Positions 36,490 through 46,317 of a stretch of 64,000 nt of DNA are shown in pieces. Source of the DNA: Candidatus Chloroploca asiatica (GTDB taxonomy: Bacteria > Chloroflexota > Chloroflexia > Chloroflexales > Chloroflexaceae); the NCBI RefSeq assembly GCF_002532075.1, contig NZ_LYXE01000062.1, forward strand, positions 1 through 64,000, read 5' to 3'. Numbering within the stretch: position 1 is the first letter of the stretch; each line of letters opens with the position of its first letter. Below the pieces are notes generated by a model. It saw only the letters and a list, made by a program, of their open reading frames with translations. It was not told where the DNA came from and did no database searches. The position numbers were made by a program, and so were the translations under genes.

Positions 36490-37463
36490 GTTACCACACT
36501 TCCTTTATAAGCATATTTAAGAGTTGTCGTATATCCAGTATCGCGTAGGCGCTTGAACTGAGTCAATTCCTGCCGAATTGTAGGTAAGTCAATCTTCAAA
36601 TGATGTGCCAACTTGTCTGCACAAAGCCAGGTGTGTAATGGACGGGGAGCGAGCAACTCGGAGTCTTCCAGTTTCGCAGTCAGCACAAGCCGTTCGCTAA
36701 GATTAAACGTCCGGGCAGTCTCCAGCGCAAATTCATGTTTACTGATAGGGGTAGTGCTAGCAGCATGAAAAACGCCTCGACAGCCTTGCTCAACCATGCG
36801 AATCAGCAAACCAGAGAGGGTATTTACCAGCAAAGGGGCAAAGGTTGTGTCAATAAATCCTGGAATTTCTTGTTTCGTCTCTAGCTTAGTTAGAATCCAT
36901 TCGGCTAGGCTAAGCTTGTTCTGCGCATTCCAGCCAAAGATATTAGCTCTCACCACAAGATACTCATCCAAAGCATCTATCACTATTTGCTCAGCCTGCC
37001 ATTTAGTGGCGGCATAATGATTGCATGGGTGAGGTGTTGAAGTCTCAATGTACGCCCCTGTCACACCATCAAATATTGAGTCCGTTGACATGAGGACAAA
37101 TAGACAACCATTAAGTTCCGCCCAGTTGACTAAGTTATGTGTTACATCAACATTCATTTTCGTAGCTTCATCCTGATGGGCTTGGCACCAATCAACATTG
37201 GTAGCAGCTGCGAAATGAAAAATGACATTTGGCTTTAGATCGTCTAGGCTATCAATAATTTGACGTGAGCAAAGAAGGTCAGCATGGATCGTTCTTGTTC
37301 CTGGTAATGCGAGGGGATGCTTATTGAATATACCAGTTAACAGTCGTTTTGGGTGCGCTGCAACGCGCAAGAAATTCGCTCCCAACAGACCGCTTGCACC
37401 AGTCACAACCCAATGGTCGAATTCGGAATAAATATCTGAACTTGGTGATACTTGAAAACCCAT
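36486..37463 (-). CDS. RmlD-like dTDP-sugar reductase family SDR
   Basis: Protein of about 325 residues from the ATG at 37463 (the frame is open to 37529). NAD fold WVVTGASGLLGANFLRVA, FHFAAATNVDWCQAHQDEA, LMSTDSIFDG and the Tyr-Lys pair in NHYAATKWQAEQ. Short-chain reductases of this RmlD-like type reduce 4-keto sugars. With a NeuB-like synthase next to it (four-base overlap), a role in making the amino-sugar precursor is possible, but RmlA, B and C are not in the window. The gene is AT-rich like its GT4 and synthase neighbours. Confidence 0.7.
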   Translation of the reverse strand: MGFQVSPSSDIYSEFDHWVVTGASGLLGANFLRVAAHPKRLLTGIFNKHPLALPGTRTIHADLLCSRQIIDSLDDLKPNVIFHFAAATNVDWCQAHQDEATKMNVDVTHNLVNWAELNGCLFVLMSTDSIFDGVTGAYIETSTPHPCNHYAATKWQAEQIVIDALDEYLVVRANIFGWNAQNKLSLAEWILTKLETKQEIPGFIDTTFAPLLVNTLSGLLIRMVEQGCRGVFHAASTTPISKHEFALETARTFNLSERLVLTAKLEDSELLAPRPLHTWLCADKLAHHLKIDLPTIRQELTQFKRLRDTGYTTTLKYAYKGSVVT

Positions 37464-37764
37464 ATTGGTTACTGTGATTGTGCCACTATAATATAGTGTA
37501 ACACCATTGCAGCAAGGTTTTATCTGCACATTTTGCTGCTACCATGGAAATTACTATCTTTACACTTTTCGGCACTACCTCTGAAGCATATGCACAGCGG
37601 CGACAGTCGCCACCTCTAGTGAAACTGAAAAAGTGCAAAGATGGTGTGGAAATGTTGTCAAACCGACGATTACCACGAGTGCAACTATACCACCCACAAA
37701 ATGACGGTTAACTGCTATAAACCTTGTTGTAGTAGAATCGCCATAGGTCGTAACACCATCTTAT
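37464..37764. other. Intergenic gap with repeat-like symmetry
   Basis: About 300 bases with no gene. TTTCAGTTTCACTAGAGGTG-like and GCACTACCTCTGAAG-like strings around 37570-37630 are loosely complementary. It separates the AT-rich synthase block from pseF and may carry a promoter for that block. Confidence 0.35.
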
Positions 37765-38463
37765 TCATTGGCATCCCTTTGCTGACCGGTAACAATATTT
37801 GAATTCAGCCATTTGCCAATCCTCAGGCGTGTCGATATCTTGAGCATCCCAATCCGAAATAACAATCGCCTTTGAACGATCAGTCCAAAGTTGCCTTTTC
37901 TGTCTGAGGGCAACGCAGTTGAACCAGTAGAATTGGCCGGCATCATGATACGCTGGCGTCAGATCCTGTGAGCGAAGGGTGTAATTTCCAGGCCAAAACA
38001 TTATGACCCGATCGTCCTCTATGCGCAGAGCTCGCTGAATTGGAGAAGAGTAACGCAGAACAGGAAATACAGTGTCGTAGTTATTCTCAAATAACATTCG
38101 CCATGCATGATGCAGCAACTCAACCTTAATGAACGGTGCTGTTGGATAGATGCAACACCCGTAATCAAAAAAACGCCCTAAACTTCCATAAGAATCCAAC
38201 ACTTCAAGCAACACCTCGGCCGTTCCAGCGTAATCATTTGCTGTCTGTTCGCTACGTCGAAAAGGTACTGTGGCACCACATTGAAGTGCTAGTTCTGCAA
38301 TTTCGTCATCCTCAGTAGAAACCATCACCTCCGAGAATAATTGAGACTCTAAAGCTGTCTCAATGGAATAGCTAAGAATCGGCTTACCAAGAAATGGTTT
38401 GATATTTTTGCGGGGAATACGCTTGCTTCCGCCCCGCGCAGGAATAATCGCTATACGGGTCAT
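37765..38463 (-). CDS. pseF: Pseudaminic acid cytidylyltransferase
   Basis: CMP-nonulosonate synthetase of 232 residues. The nucleotide-binding start IAIIPARGGSKRIPRKNIK is diagnostic for the family, followed by LGKPILSYSIETAL, VSTEDDEIAELALQCGA and CIYPTAPFI. The PseF-type block DAGQFYWFNCVAL replaces the NeuA form. It activates the sugar acid with CTP in the cytosol. GGGAG precedes the ATG. It is intact, although the pseC upstream is broken, so it may now act on the product of the NeuB-like synthase. Confidence 0.8.
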   Translation of the reverse strand: MTRIAIIPARGGSKRIPRKNIKPFLGKPILSYSIETALESQLFSEVMVSTEDDEIAELALQCGATVPFRRSEQTANDYAGTAEVLLEVLDSYGSLGRFFDYGCCIYPTAPFIKVELLHHAWRMLFENNYDTVFPVLRYSSPIQRALRIEDDRVIMFWPGNYTLRSQDLTPAYHDAGQFYWFNCVALRQKRQLWTDRSKAIVISDWDAQDIDTPEDWQMAEFKYCYRSAKGCQ

Positions 38464-38493
38464 AACGCTGCTCCCACTGATTGAGGTGTATTA

Positions 38494-40106
<1,613 letters not shown>

Positions 40107-40110
40107 TTAC

Positions 40111-40303
40111 CTATATCTGATGATTATAATACCAAGCAACTATATTTTTGAGACCCGTATCAAATGCGATCCTACTCTCAAACCCAAACCGCTCACGAGC
40201 CCGGCTCACCTCCAGTTTGCGCCGGGGTTGGCCGTTTGGTTTGCTGGTATCCCAGCGGACTTCGCCATCAAAGCCAACGACGCGGGCGATGGTTTCGGTG
40301 GGA
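40111..40303 (-). pseudogene. GDP-L-fucose synthase-like C-terminal remnant
   Basis: About 62 residues read ETIARVVGFDGEVRWDTSKP, NGQPRRKLEVSRARERFGF and a final GLKNIVAWYYNHQ before a TAG at 40111. This is the end of a GDP-fucose-synthase-type epimerase (GFxGxxxWDTSKPNGQPRR). The frame breaks off at a tandem repeat that begins at 40305, so the repeat and the loss of the upstream gene body share one junction. Confidence 0.75.
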
Positions 40304-40304
40304 T

Positions 40305-40620
40305 GCGGGCGCTGCGCCCCGCCCTGGGGGACTATGCTCCGCAGGGGGTCTTGCGATCAACAGACTGCTTGCGGGCGCTGCGCCCCGCACCCAACCCAAG
40401 GGTGGGTTGCTCCGCAGGGGGTCTTGCGATCAACAGACTGCTTGCGGGCGCTGCGCCCCGCACCCAGCCCAAGGGTGGGTTGCTCCGCAGGGGGTCTTGC
40501 GATCAACAGACTGCTTGCGGGCGCTGCGCCCCGCACCCCGCCCAAGGGGGGCTGCTCCGCAGGGGTTTGTGGGGGACAACAGACTGCTTGCGGGCGCTGC
40601 GCCCCGCACCCCGCCCAGGG
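40305..40620. repeat. Tandem repeat, 73-bp period, about 4.3 copies
   Basis: Units begin with GCGGGCGCTGCGCCCC at 40305, 40371, 40444, 40517 and 40590 (spacings 66, 73, 73, 73). Each ends in GGTCTTGCGATCAACAGACT or a variant. Every unit carries a GGGCGCTGCGCCC palindrome. Open frames across it are products of the repeat. Confidence 0.85.
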
Positions 40621-40823
40621 GGCGCTGCCCCCTGGACCCCCGCGAAGGGGCGTTGCCCCTTTCGAAACCCCAAGTTTGGCGCGGTGCTGGCGTTTTTAGG
40701 TGGTGGCGCATGCCTCGTGGCGATAGCCATGGCGGGCGGCGTGTTTCAGCTTTCTGCTTTCAGCTTTCAGCTTTCCCTCTTGCTGTTAGCTATGGCGGGC
40801 AGCAATTTGCGCGCACGACACGC
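40621..40823. other. Palindromic tail of tandem repeat and non-coding gap
   Basis: A GGGGCGCTGCCCCCTGGACC and GGGGCGTTGCCCCTTTCGAA pair of hairpins at about 40620-40675 continues the repeat. The rest, with CAGCTTTCTGCTTTCAGCTT short iterations near 40746-40780, shows no gene. Confidence 0.5.
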
Positions 40824-42797
40824 TTAATCACTTGGCCGAGTTTCTGCTTCTGGCGGCTCTTCACGCTTATCTGCACTAGCTACAGTCTCAACACCTTCAG
40901 CACTAGGGGTTTTCTTCCGGCCAAAGCGCTCGCGGTATTTGTCCAGGACGAAGGGTTTATAACCCTGGAAGTCGAGAACTAGGGCTGTTCCGACCGCCAG
41001 CATCACGCCGAGCATCCCCGAAGCCAGCAGTGGCAACAACAATGAACGGCCATTGGGCCGCTCTGGGGTTACGCCGGTCGTCGCCAGGCGCACTTCGCTG
41101 CTGCCTGCTGCGCGGGCGAGGCGTAGCTCGGTCAGTTTATTGTTGACCGAGTTCAGCGCCTCACGGGCTAGATTGCGCTCGTTGGTCAGACGCTCACCGC
41201 GGGAACGCTCGAGTTCGAGTTGGGCCCGCAACTGGCGCGCATCGTTCTCCATGCCTGCGATGAATTCGCGCAGCGCCAGCGCTTCTGCTGAGATGTCGCT
41301 CGGTTCACCCTCTGCTTCGGCAATGACAAAAGGCAACTCACTCGCCGTCTCCTCGCCCAGACGCTTGATGAGGTCATCCAGTTCAGCAATCAAGGGGAAG
41401 TCGGGCATCCGCAATTCGCCTTGTGGAGCCTGCAGTCCCAGGGCTGACGGAGGGGCCGACAGTTCGTCACGCAGTTCGAGTGCCGCCACCGCGAGCGGTC
41501 CGTTCAGATCAACTGTGGCACCCAGATTAGTATAGCCTTCGCCACTCAGCAACTCGTCACTCAACTCGTCAATCAATGCTGTTGTCTCTTCAATGCTCTG
41601 CTCGAGGCTGCTAATCAGCGAGTCGACTTCGGACAGCAGAGCTGTCCGGTTGACTGGTTGGGCACCACCCGCCGGGAACTCCAGGGCTGGCACTTCACCT
41701 GCCAGGGCGCGCAGGTTAAAAATCTGCACGGTCAGGCCGCTGCTAATCAGGGTATTTGTATCAGCACTGACGATCTGATTGCGCAACACCTGGGCATTGT
41801 TGAGGAACGTCTCGTGCCGGGTCAGGCGGCTATAGGCAGTCTCGTAGTCTTGCAGTTTGCGTTTGGCCTGTTCGTCAAAGATCGCGGCCTCACTGTTGTA
41901 GAGCGCACTCAGGTAGGCCGAGAACCTCGCTCGCCGACTGGCCTGCTCTTTCTCGTACGCCACCCGCGCATTCGAAATCTGCTCACCGAGGTAAGCCTGG
42001 AAGAGTTGCGTACGCGCATCAATGCTCTGATCGACCAGACGGATCAACGTATCAGTGCTCGTTCGCCGCAACTGGGCAATCAGCACATCAGTCTCGCCAA
42101 TCTGGCGCTGGATGCGCGAACTGGTATCCTGAGCGATAAAGGTCTCGAGGGCACGCTGGGTACGATCATACTCAACCTGCGCCAACTGCTGCTCTTCCTG
42201 CAATGAGGCAATGATGCCATCTGGTACCTGACCATACACGCCGTTGGCCGTCCGCACAAAAACTTCTGCCCACGCATTAGCAACGGCCGCTGACTTGACC
42301 GGATCGTCGGTTGTAGCGGTGATCACGAGCAAATCACTAGTCTGGCGACTACCTTCTGTGCCGAACTCAACCGTCATCGCACGGGCAAGGCTGACCGGAT
42401 CGGGCTGATTTTCTTCAAACAGATCGCCCAGTTGTTCAATGACCTCCGCTCCAATTGACGGACTCTGCGCCATGCCCAGCAGCGCATTACGCCGAGCATT
42501 TTGTGTGTCATTAGACGGTACTCCCTCAACACTCAGCGGATCATTCTGGACGGTGAAGCGTGCGTCAAAGCTGACATCACTCGTTGTCCGTACGATCACC
42601 ACCTGGGCTGAGGAGCTATAGGTTCGACTGAACATGCGGTTGAGGTAAGCAGCGCCCACAACGACGAAGACAATGACGCCAATGATCAGCAACTCTTCGC
42701 GCCACCAGCGCAACAGAGGCATCAGGTAGGGCCGAAGGTCAATCTCAATATCGTCAAAGTCCGGCCGGGCTGCCGACGGGGTTGGTGTTTCTTGCAT
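40824..42797 (-). CDS. Wzz-like chain-length determinant without kinase domain
   Basis: Protein of 657 residues. The Wzz domain starts at about residue 18 (DIEIDLRPYLMPLLRWW), followed by the first membrane segment (LLIIGVIVFVVVGAAYL). Residues 60-570 are periplasm/cell-wall-side with long coiled-coil stretches (for example SLQEEQQLAQVEYDRTQRAL and QLELERSRGERLTNERNL). The second membrane segment, LLLPLLASGMLGVMLAVGTA, lies near residue 600. The protein ends in a short basic-then-acidic tail with no Walker motif, so the tyrosine kinase part seen in Wzc is absent. It should set polymer length with the Wzy and Wzx candidates. Confidence 0.8.
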   Translation of the reverse strand: MQETPTPSAARPDFDDIEIDLRPYLMPLLRWWREELLIIGVIVFVVVGAAYLNRMFSRTYSSSAQVVIVRTTSDVSFDARFTVQNDPLSVEGVPSNDTQNARRNALLGMAQSPSIGAEVIEQLGDLFEENQPDPVSLARAMTVEFGTEGSRQTSDLLVITATTDDPVKSAAVANAWAEVFVRTANGVYGQVPDGIIASLQEEQQLAQVEYDRTQRALETFIAQDTSSRIQRQIGETDVLIAQLRRTSTDTLIRLVDQSIDARTQLFQAYLGEQISNARVAYEKEQASRRARFSAYLSALYNSEAAIFDEQAKRKLQDYETAYSRLTRHETFLNNAQVLRNQIVSADTNTLISSGLTVQIFNLRALAGEVPALEFPAGGAQPVNRTALLSEVDSLISSLEQSIEETTALIDELSDELLSGEGYTNLGATVDLNGPLAVAALELRDELSAPPSALGLQAPQGELRMPDFPLIAELDDLIKRLGEETASELPFVIAEAEGEPSDISAEALALREFIAGMENDARQLRAQLELERSRGERLTNERNLAREALNSVNNKLTELRLARAAGSSEVRLATTGVTPERPNGRSLLLPLLASGMLGVMLAVGTALVLDFQGYKPFVLDKYRERFGRKKTPSAEGVETVASADKREEPPEAETRPSD

Positions 42798-42921
42798 AGG
42801 TTTCGTTTTGTCCCTGAGGGTTCACATACGGACAGTATTTGGGTAGCTTTTGGCAGACTGTAGCCGGGGCATTATACAATAGGTTGAGGTTGGTGCAACA
42901 AGAGGAAGCGACGAGACCACA

Positions 42922-43881
42922 TCACAGCGCCGATGCAATATCACGAATCGTCTCTTCGAGGGTGATCGTGGGTGTCCAGCCGAGCAGGCGATGGATGCGG
43001 GTGGTGTCGGGGACGCGCCGGTGCATATCTTCAAAGCCGGGGGCATAGGCTTCGGCGTAGGGGACATAGGCAAGCTCGGCGCTGCTGCCGGTCAGGGTTT
43101 TGATGAGTTGAGCCAGGGCTGTGATCGTGATTTCGCGGGTATTGCCCAGGTTAAAGACGCGCTCGGGGCCAACTGAGTGGTGGTCGGCCAGCGCGGCAAC
43201 GGCACGCACAATGTCGCGCACATCGCAAAAACAGCGCGCCTGCTGCCCGTCACCATAGATCGTCAATGGTTCGTTGGCGAGCGCCTGGCGGACAAAACGG
43301 GGCACGACCATGCCATACCGGCCACTCTGGCGGGGGCCAATCGTATTGAAGAAGCGCATCACCAGCGCGTCCAGGCCGAACTCGCGGTGATAGGCAAGGG
43401 CCAGAAACTCATCGAGCATCTTGCTCGCCGCATAGCTCCAGCGGCTCTTGCTCGTCGCCCCCAGCAGAATATCGTCTTCCTCGGCAAAAGGCACCCGCGT
43501 CGCCTTGCCATAGACCTCCGAGGTACTCGCCACCAGCACCCGCGAGCCATACCTGAGCGCCGCCCGCAGCACCGTCTCGGTACCACGCACATTGGTCTCA
43601 ATCGTATGCACCGGGCGCTCAACGACCAGTTGCACCCCAACGGCGGCGGCGAGATGAATAATCACCTGTGCCTCTGACGCCAGTCGATCGAGCACGACCA
43701 GATCATTGACATCAGCCCTGGCGAAACGAAAATGCTCGTTGGGCAAGAGATGGGCAATATTCGCCATCGCCCCCGTCGAGAGATTATCAATTGCCAGCAC
43801 GCGCTGCCCCTGCGCCAGCAAATACTCAGCCAGATGTGAGCCAATGAAGCCGGCCCCGCCGGTGATCAGGTAGGTTTGCAT
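42922..43881 (-). CDS. Extended SDR nucleotide-sugar epimerase/decarboxylase
   Basis: Protein of 319 residues, complete extended SDR: YLITGGAGFIGSHLAEYLL, AIDNLSTGAMANI, VIIHLAAAVGVQLVVERPV, VASTSEVYGKA and SYAASKMLDEFLALAYHREF (Tyr-x3-Lys), then FFNTIGPRQSGRYGMVVPRF and GDGQQARCFCDVRDIV. These blocks fit UDP-glucose/UDP-GlcNAc 4-epimerases or UDP-glucuronate decarboxylase relatives; I cannot separate them without a search. It is transcribed after the wbpA-like gene, from which a long hairpin separates it. Confidence 0.75.
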   Translation of the reverse strand: MQTYLITGGAGFIGSHLAEYLLAQGQRVLAIDNLSTGAMANIAHLLPNEHFRFARADVNDLVVLDRLASEAQVIIHLAAAVGVQLVVERPVHTIETNVRGTETVLRAALRYGSRVLVASTSEVYGKATRVPFAEEDDILLGATSKSRWSYAASKMLDEFLALAYHREFGLDALVMRFFNTIGPRQSGRYGMVVPRFVRQALANEPLTIYGDGQQARCFCDVRDIVRAVAALADHHSVGPERVFNLGNTREITITALAQLIKTLTGSSAELAYVPYAEAYAPGFEDMHRRVPDTTRIHRLLGWTPTITLEETIRDIASAL

Positions 43882-43913
43882 ATTGTGTGTTGAGGGCTGT
43901 GCCCTAAAAACCT

Positions 43914-43970
43914 TTGCTTATGCTGGCGAAAACGGCCAGCAAAGCTGGCCGTTTTCGCCAGCATAAGCAA
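43914..43970. terminator. Perfect 27-bp hairpin between wbpA-like and epimerase genes
   Basis: Arms at 43914-43940 and 43944-43970 are exactly complementary (core GCTTATGCTGGCGAAAACGG) around an AAA loop. No run of T follows on either strand. It sits 12 bases after the wbpA-like stop. Confidence 0.6.
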
Positions 43971-43982
43971 GCTTTGCAACCA

Positions 43983-45278
43983 TTAACGCAGCGTCCGGCG
44001 TGTGTCAACGATGACACGGGCGGTGGCGTGGATCGTTGGCCAGTCGTAGGTGCTGTGGTCGGTGACGATGATGGCGCAGTCGGCGTCGGCGAGGGCTGCG
44101 TGCAGGTTGGGCACGCTGGTCATCGTGATGCCGTCGTGGTCAACGTCGGGCACATAGGGGTCGTGGTAGGTGACGCTGGCCCCTTTGTCTTGCAGCAGGT
44201 GGATGATGTCGAGCGCGGGCGATTCGCGCATGTCGCTGACATCTTTTTTGTAGGCAATGCCAACCACCAGCACGTTGCTGCCCTTGAGCGACTTGCTGGC
44301 CTCGTTGAGCGCGTCCTGCACTTTTTGCACCCAATAGCGTGGCATGCCGGTATTGATTTCGCTTGCCAATTCAATAAAGCGTGCGGTGTAATCAAGCGTA
44401 CGCAGTTTCCACGAAAGGTAGAGGGGGTCAATGGGAATGCAGTGCCCCCCGAGGCCGGGGCCGGGGGTGAATTTCATAAAGCCGAAGGGCTTGCTTGCCG
44501 CGGCTTCGATCACTTCCCACGCATCAAGGCCAAGCTTTTCGCACATCAAGAGCACTTCGTTGACCAGACCGATATTGACCGAGCGGAAGGTATTTTCGAG
44601 CAACTTGGTCATCTCGGCGGCGGCGGGCGACGAGACTGGCACCACCGTCTCAATCGCAACGCCATAGAGCGCCTGGCCTGCCTCAAGACAGGCGGGCGTC
44701 TGGCCGCCCATCACCTTCGGCGTATTCCTGGTTGTCCAGTCGGTACGACCCGGATCGACGCGCTCAGGCGAAAAGCAGAGGAAGAAATCCTCGCCGACGC
44801 GCAGTCCATCCTGATGGTCACTCAAACGGGGCAGAATCACCTCACTCGTTGTCCCAGGGTAGGTCGTACTCTCAAGCACCACCAGCATCCCGCGGTGCAG
44901 ATAGCGGGCAATCTGCTCGGTCGCATCAACAATATACGAAATATCGGGATCACCCGTCTTGCGCAGCGGCGTCGGCACACAGATGCTCACCGCATCGCAC
45001 TCGGCCAGCACTGCCACATCAGTAGTCGCCCGCAGGCGGCCAGCCTGCACCAGCGGGGCCAGCCTTGAGGTAGGGACATCCTCAATATAGGACTCACCGG
45101 CGTTCAGCAACTCCACCTTGCGCGGATCAAGATCGATCCCGACGACGGTCAAGCCCGCCTCGGCAAACACCACCGCCAGGGGCAGACCAACATAACCAAG
45201 GCCGATGATGGCAACGCTGACGTCGCGACGATGAACACGTTCGAGGAAGGCTTGCAAGAGAATGGTTTGTGAAGTCAT
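43983..45278 (-). CDS. wbpA: UDP-N-acetylglucosamine 6-dehydrogenase, WbpA-like
   Basis: Nucleotide-sugar dehydrogenase of 431 residues. NAD fold VAIIGLGYVGLPLAVVFAEA, CVPTPLRKTGDPDISYI, LESTTYPGTTSEVILP, FCFSPERVDPGRTD-like region, LLENTFRSVNIGLVNEV and PGPGLGGHCIPIDPLYLSWK, where the Cys is the catalytic nucleophile. The K-x-TG-DPD block and 431-residue length favour the UDP-HexNAc group (WbpA/WecC). It should make UDP-GlcNAcA, the substrate of the wbpB-like enzyme 18 kb downstream in the same transcription direction, completing the UDP-ManNAc3NAcA set. Confidence 0.85.
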   Translation of the reverse strand: MTSQTILLQAFLERVHRRDVSVAIIGLGYVGLPLAVVFAEAGLTVVGIDLDPRKVELLNAGESYIEDVPTSRLAPLVQAGRLRATTDVAVLAECDAVSICVPTPLRKTGDPDISYIVDATEQIARYLHRGMLVVLESTTYPGTTSEVILPRLSDHQDGLRVGEDFFLCFSPERVDPGRTDWTTRNTPKVMGGQTPACLEAGQALYGVAIETVVPVSSPAAAEMTKLLENTFRSVNIGLVNEVLLMCEKLGLDAWEVIEAAASKPFGFMKFTPGPGLGGHCIPIDPLYLSWKLRTLDYTARFIELASEINTGMPRYWVQKVQDALNEASKSLKGSNVLVVGIAYKKDVSDMRESPALDIIHLLQDKGASVTYHDPYVPDVDHDGITMTSVPNLHAALADADCAIIVTDHSTYDWPTIHATARVIVDTRRTLR

Positions 45279-45290
45279 ACAATGAAAATC

Positions 45291-45794
45291 CTACAACGGC
45301 CTGATCTGATTCACTTTGAGCTCAACGCGGATCTGGCGATCGCCAAGCAGATCAATTAAGACGCGCACGCGTTCGCTATCGCGGAGGCGGGCGTCAAAGA
45401 TCGCCTCGTACTGGGCAAACGGGCCGTGTTCAATGACAACGCGGTCGCCGGGGCGCAACTGAAAAAAGGTCTCGCCGCCAGCGGCGTTGATTTCAGTGAG
45501 GCGTTGATCAATCAGTTGGAGCAACGCATCATCAACGACCGCTGGCTCGCCGCCAAAACTGACGAGGCCAACGGCAAAGGGCAGATAGCGAAAGACCGAC
45601 GGGCCAAACTCACCGAGATCAGCCTTGACAAAGACATACGAGGGAAAGAAGGGGCGGATCGTGCGCGAACGCGGATTCACCGGCTTTACCACCAGGTGCG
45701 GGTAAAAGACCGGCACGCCCCGCTGCTCAAGCTGCTCGGTGATCAGCGCCTCTTTGCGGGCCTTTGTCTGCAATGCGTACCAGTGTGCTGCCAT
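45291..45794 (-). CDS. NusG/RfaH-like transcription antiterminator
   Basis: Protein of 167 residues from the ATG at 45794, which has AGAGGT upstream. NGN domain: HWYALQTKARKEALITEQLE, VPVFYPHLVVKPVNPRSR, PFFPSYVFVKADLG and VGLVSFGGEPAVVDD. KOW part from about residue 110: LRPGDRVVIEHGPFAQYEAI. Specialised NusG paralogues (RfaH, LoaP and similar) bind RNA polymerase and let it read through long polysaccharide operons. This one is at the head of about 36 kb of genes on the same strand, which fits that role. It is not the housekeeping NusG, whose secE/rplK neighbours are absent. Confidence 0.85.
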   Translation of the reverse strand: MAAHWYALQTKARKEALITEQLEQRGVPVFYPHLVVKPVNPRSRTIRPFFPSYVFVKADLGEFGPSVFRYLPFAVGLVSFGGEPAVVDDALLQLIDQRLTEINAAGGETFFQLRPGDRVVIEHGPFAQYEAIFDARLRDSERVRVLIDLLGDRQIRVELKVNQIRPL

Positions 45795-45808
45795 AGACCT
45801 CTTGCCAC

Positions 45809-46045
45809 CTACACCCCGCCACACGCCAACTCAGTGTCATCGTTCGGATGACCCTCTTCAGGTAGCGCGTGGTTGACCCGCCGATTCCACGACTGGATCA
45901 GCGTCACCATCAAATCGTCCACCGTCGTACACCGGACTGGGGGGGCTTTCCCTTCGGGATCAACTAGCCACAATACAAACTGTGGCCCCCCGGTCTCCTC
46001 ATCTTCCGAGCTCTGCATGAGCAACAGCCAGCGCAACTGTGCCAT
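45809..46045 (-). CDS. Small conserved-looking protein of unknown function
   Basis: Frame of 78 codons upstream of the NusG-like gene, ending 14 bases before it. It starts MAQLRWLLLMQSSEDEETGG and has WLVDPEGKAPPVRCTT and VTLIQSWNRRVNHALPEEG. The ATG at 46045 has no strong ribosome site. Composition looks coding: no low-complexity runs, and an acidic N-terminal turn. I do not recognise the family. It may be a leader gene of the polysaccharide operon. Moderate confidence that it is a real gene. Confidence 0.5.
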   Translation of the reverse strand: MAQLRWLLLMQSSEDEETGGPQFVLWLVDPEGKAPPVRCTTVDDLMVTLIQSWNRRVNHALPEEGHPNDDTELACGGV

Positions 46046-46317
46046 GAGTTATCCCTTGCGTAGTTTTGGTTTATAGGGTTGCGGCGCGCAAGCGCGCCGC
46101 AACCCTATGCATAGTTACCTTGCGGCGCTTGCGCCGCAACCCTATGCATAGGTACGGGTGCGGCGTAAAAGCTTCCCAGAAGCTTTTAGTATCTGGGCAC
46201 GCTCCGCCATTTCGACATCGCCCTACGATGCCGAGACAAGCGCTATCCTAGCAAGAGACCGTCACGTTACCTGGCAATTCCCTGACAACCGTGGGGACAT
46301 AACCACCGTCTGAACAC
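46046..46317. promoter_or_regulatory. Hairpin-rich leader of the polysaccharide locus
   Basis: Holds a 17-bp perfect hairpin with a 2-base loop (46073-46108, core TAGGGTTGCGGCGCGC), a second hairpin (46120-46139, TTGCGGCGCTTGCGCCGCAA), direct repeats of GCGCCGCAACCCTATGCATA at about 46094 and 46132, and a TAAAAGCTTC..GAAGCTTTTA hairpin at 46166-46188 that probably belongs to the end of one neighbouring transcript. It separates the NusG-headed locus from the SARP gene 3' end. Confidence 0.5.

Noticed and set aside
40305-40620. Regularly spaced repeats, possible CRISPR
   Set aside because: The whole 73-bp unit is repeated with no unique spacers, and no cas genes are near.
43914-45068. 384-codon plus-strand frame opposite the wbpA-like gene
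   Set aside because: It begins in the hairpin and is antisense to an intact dehydrogenase with its catalytic Cys.
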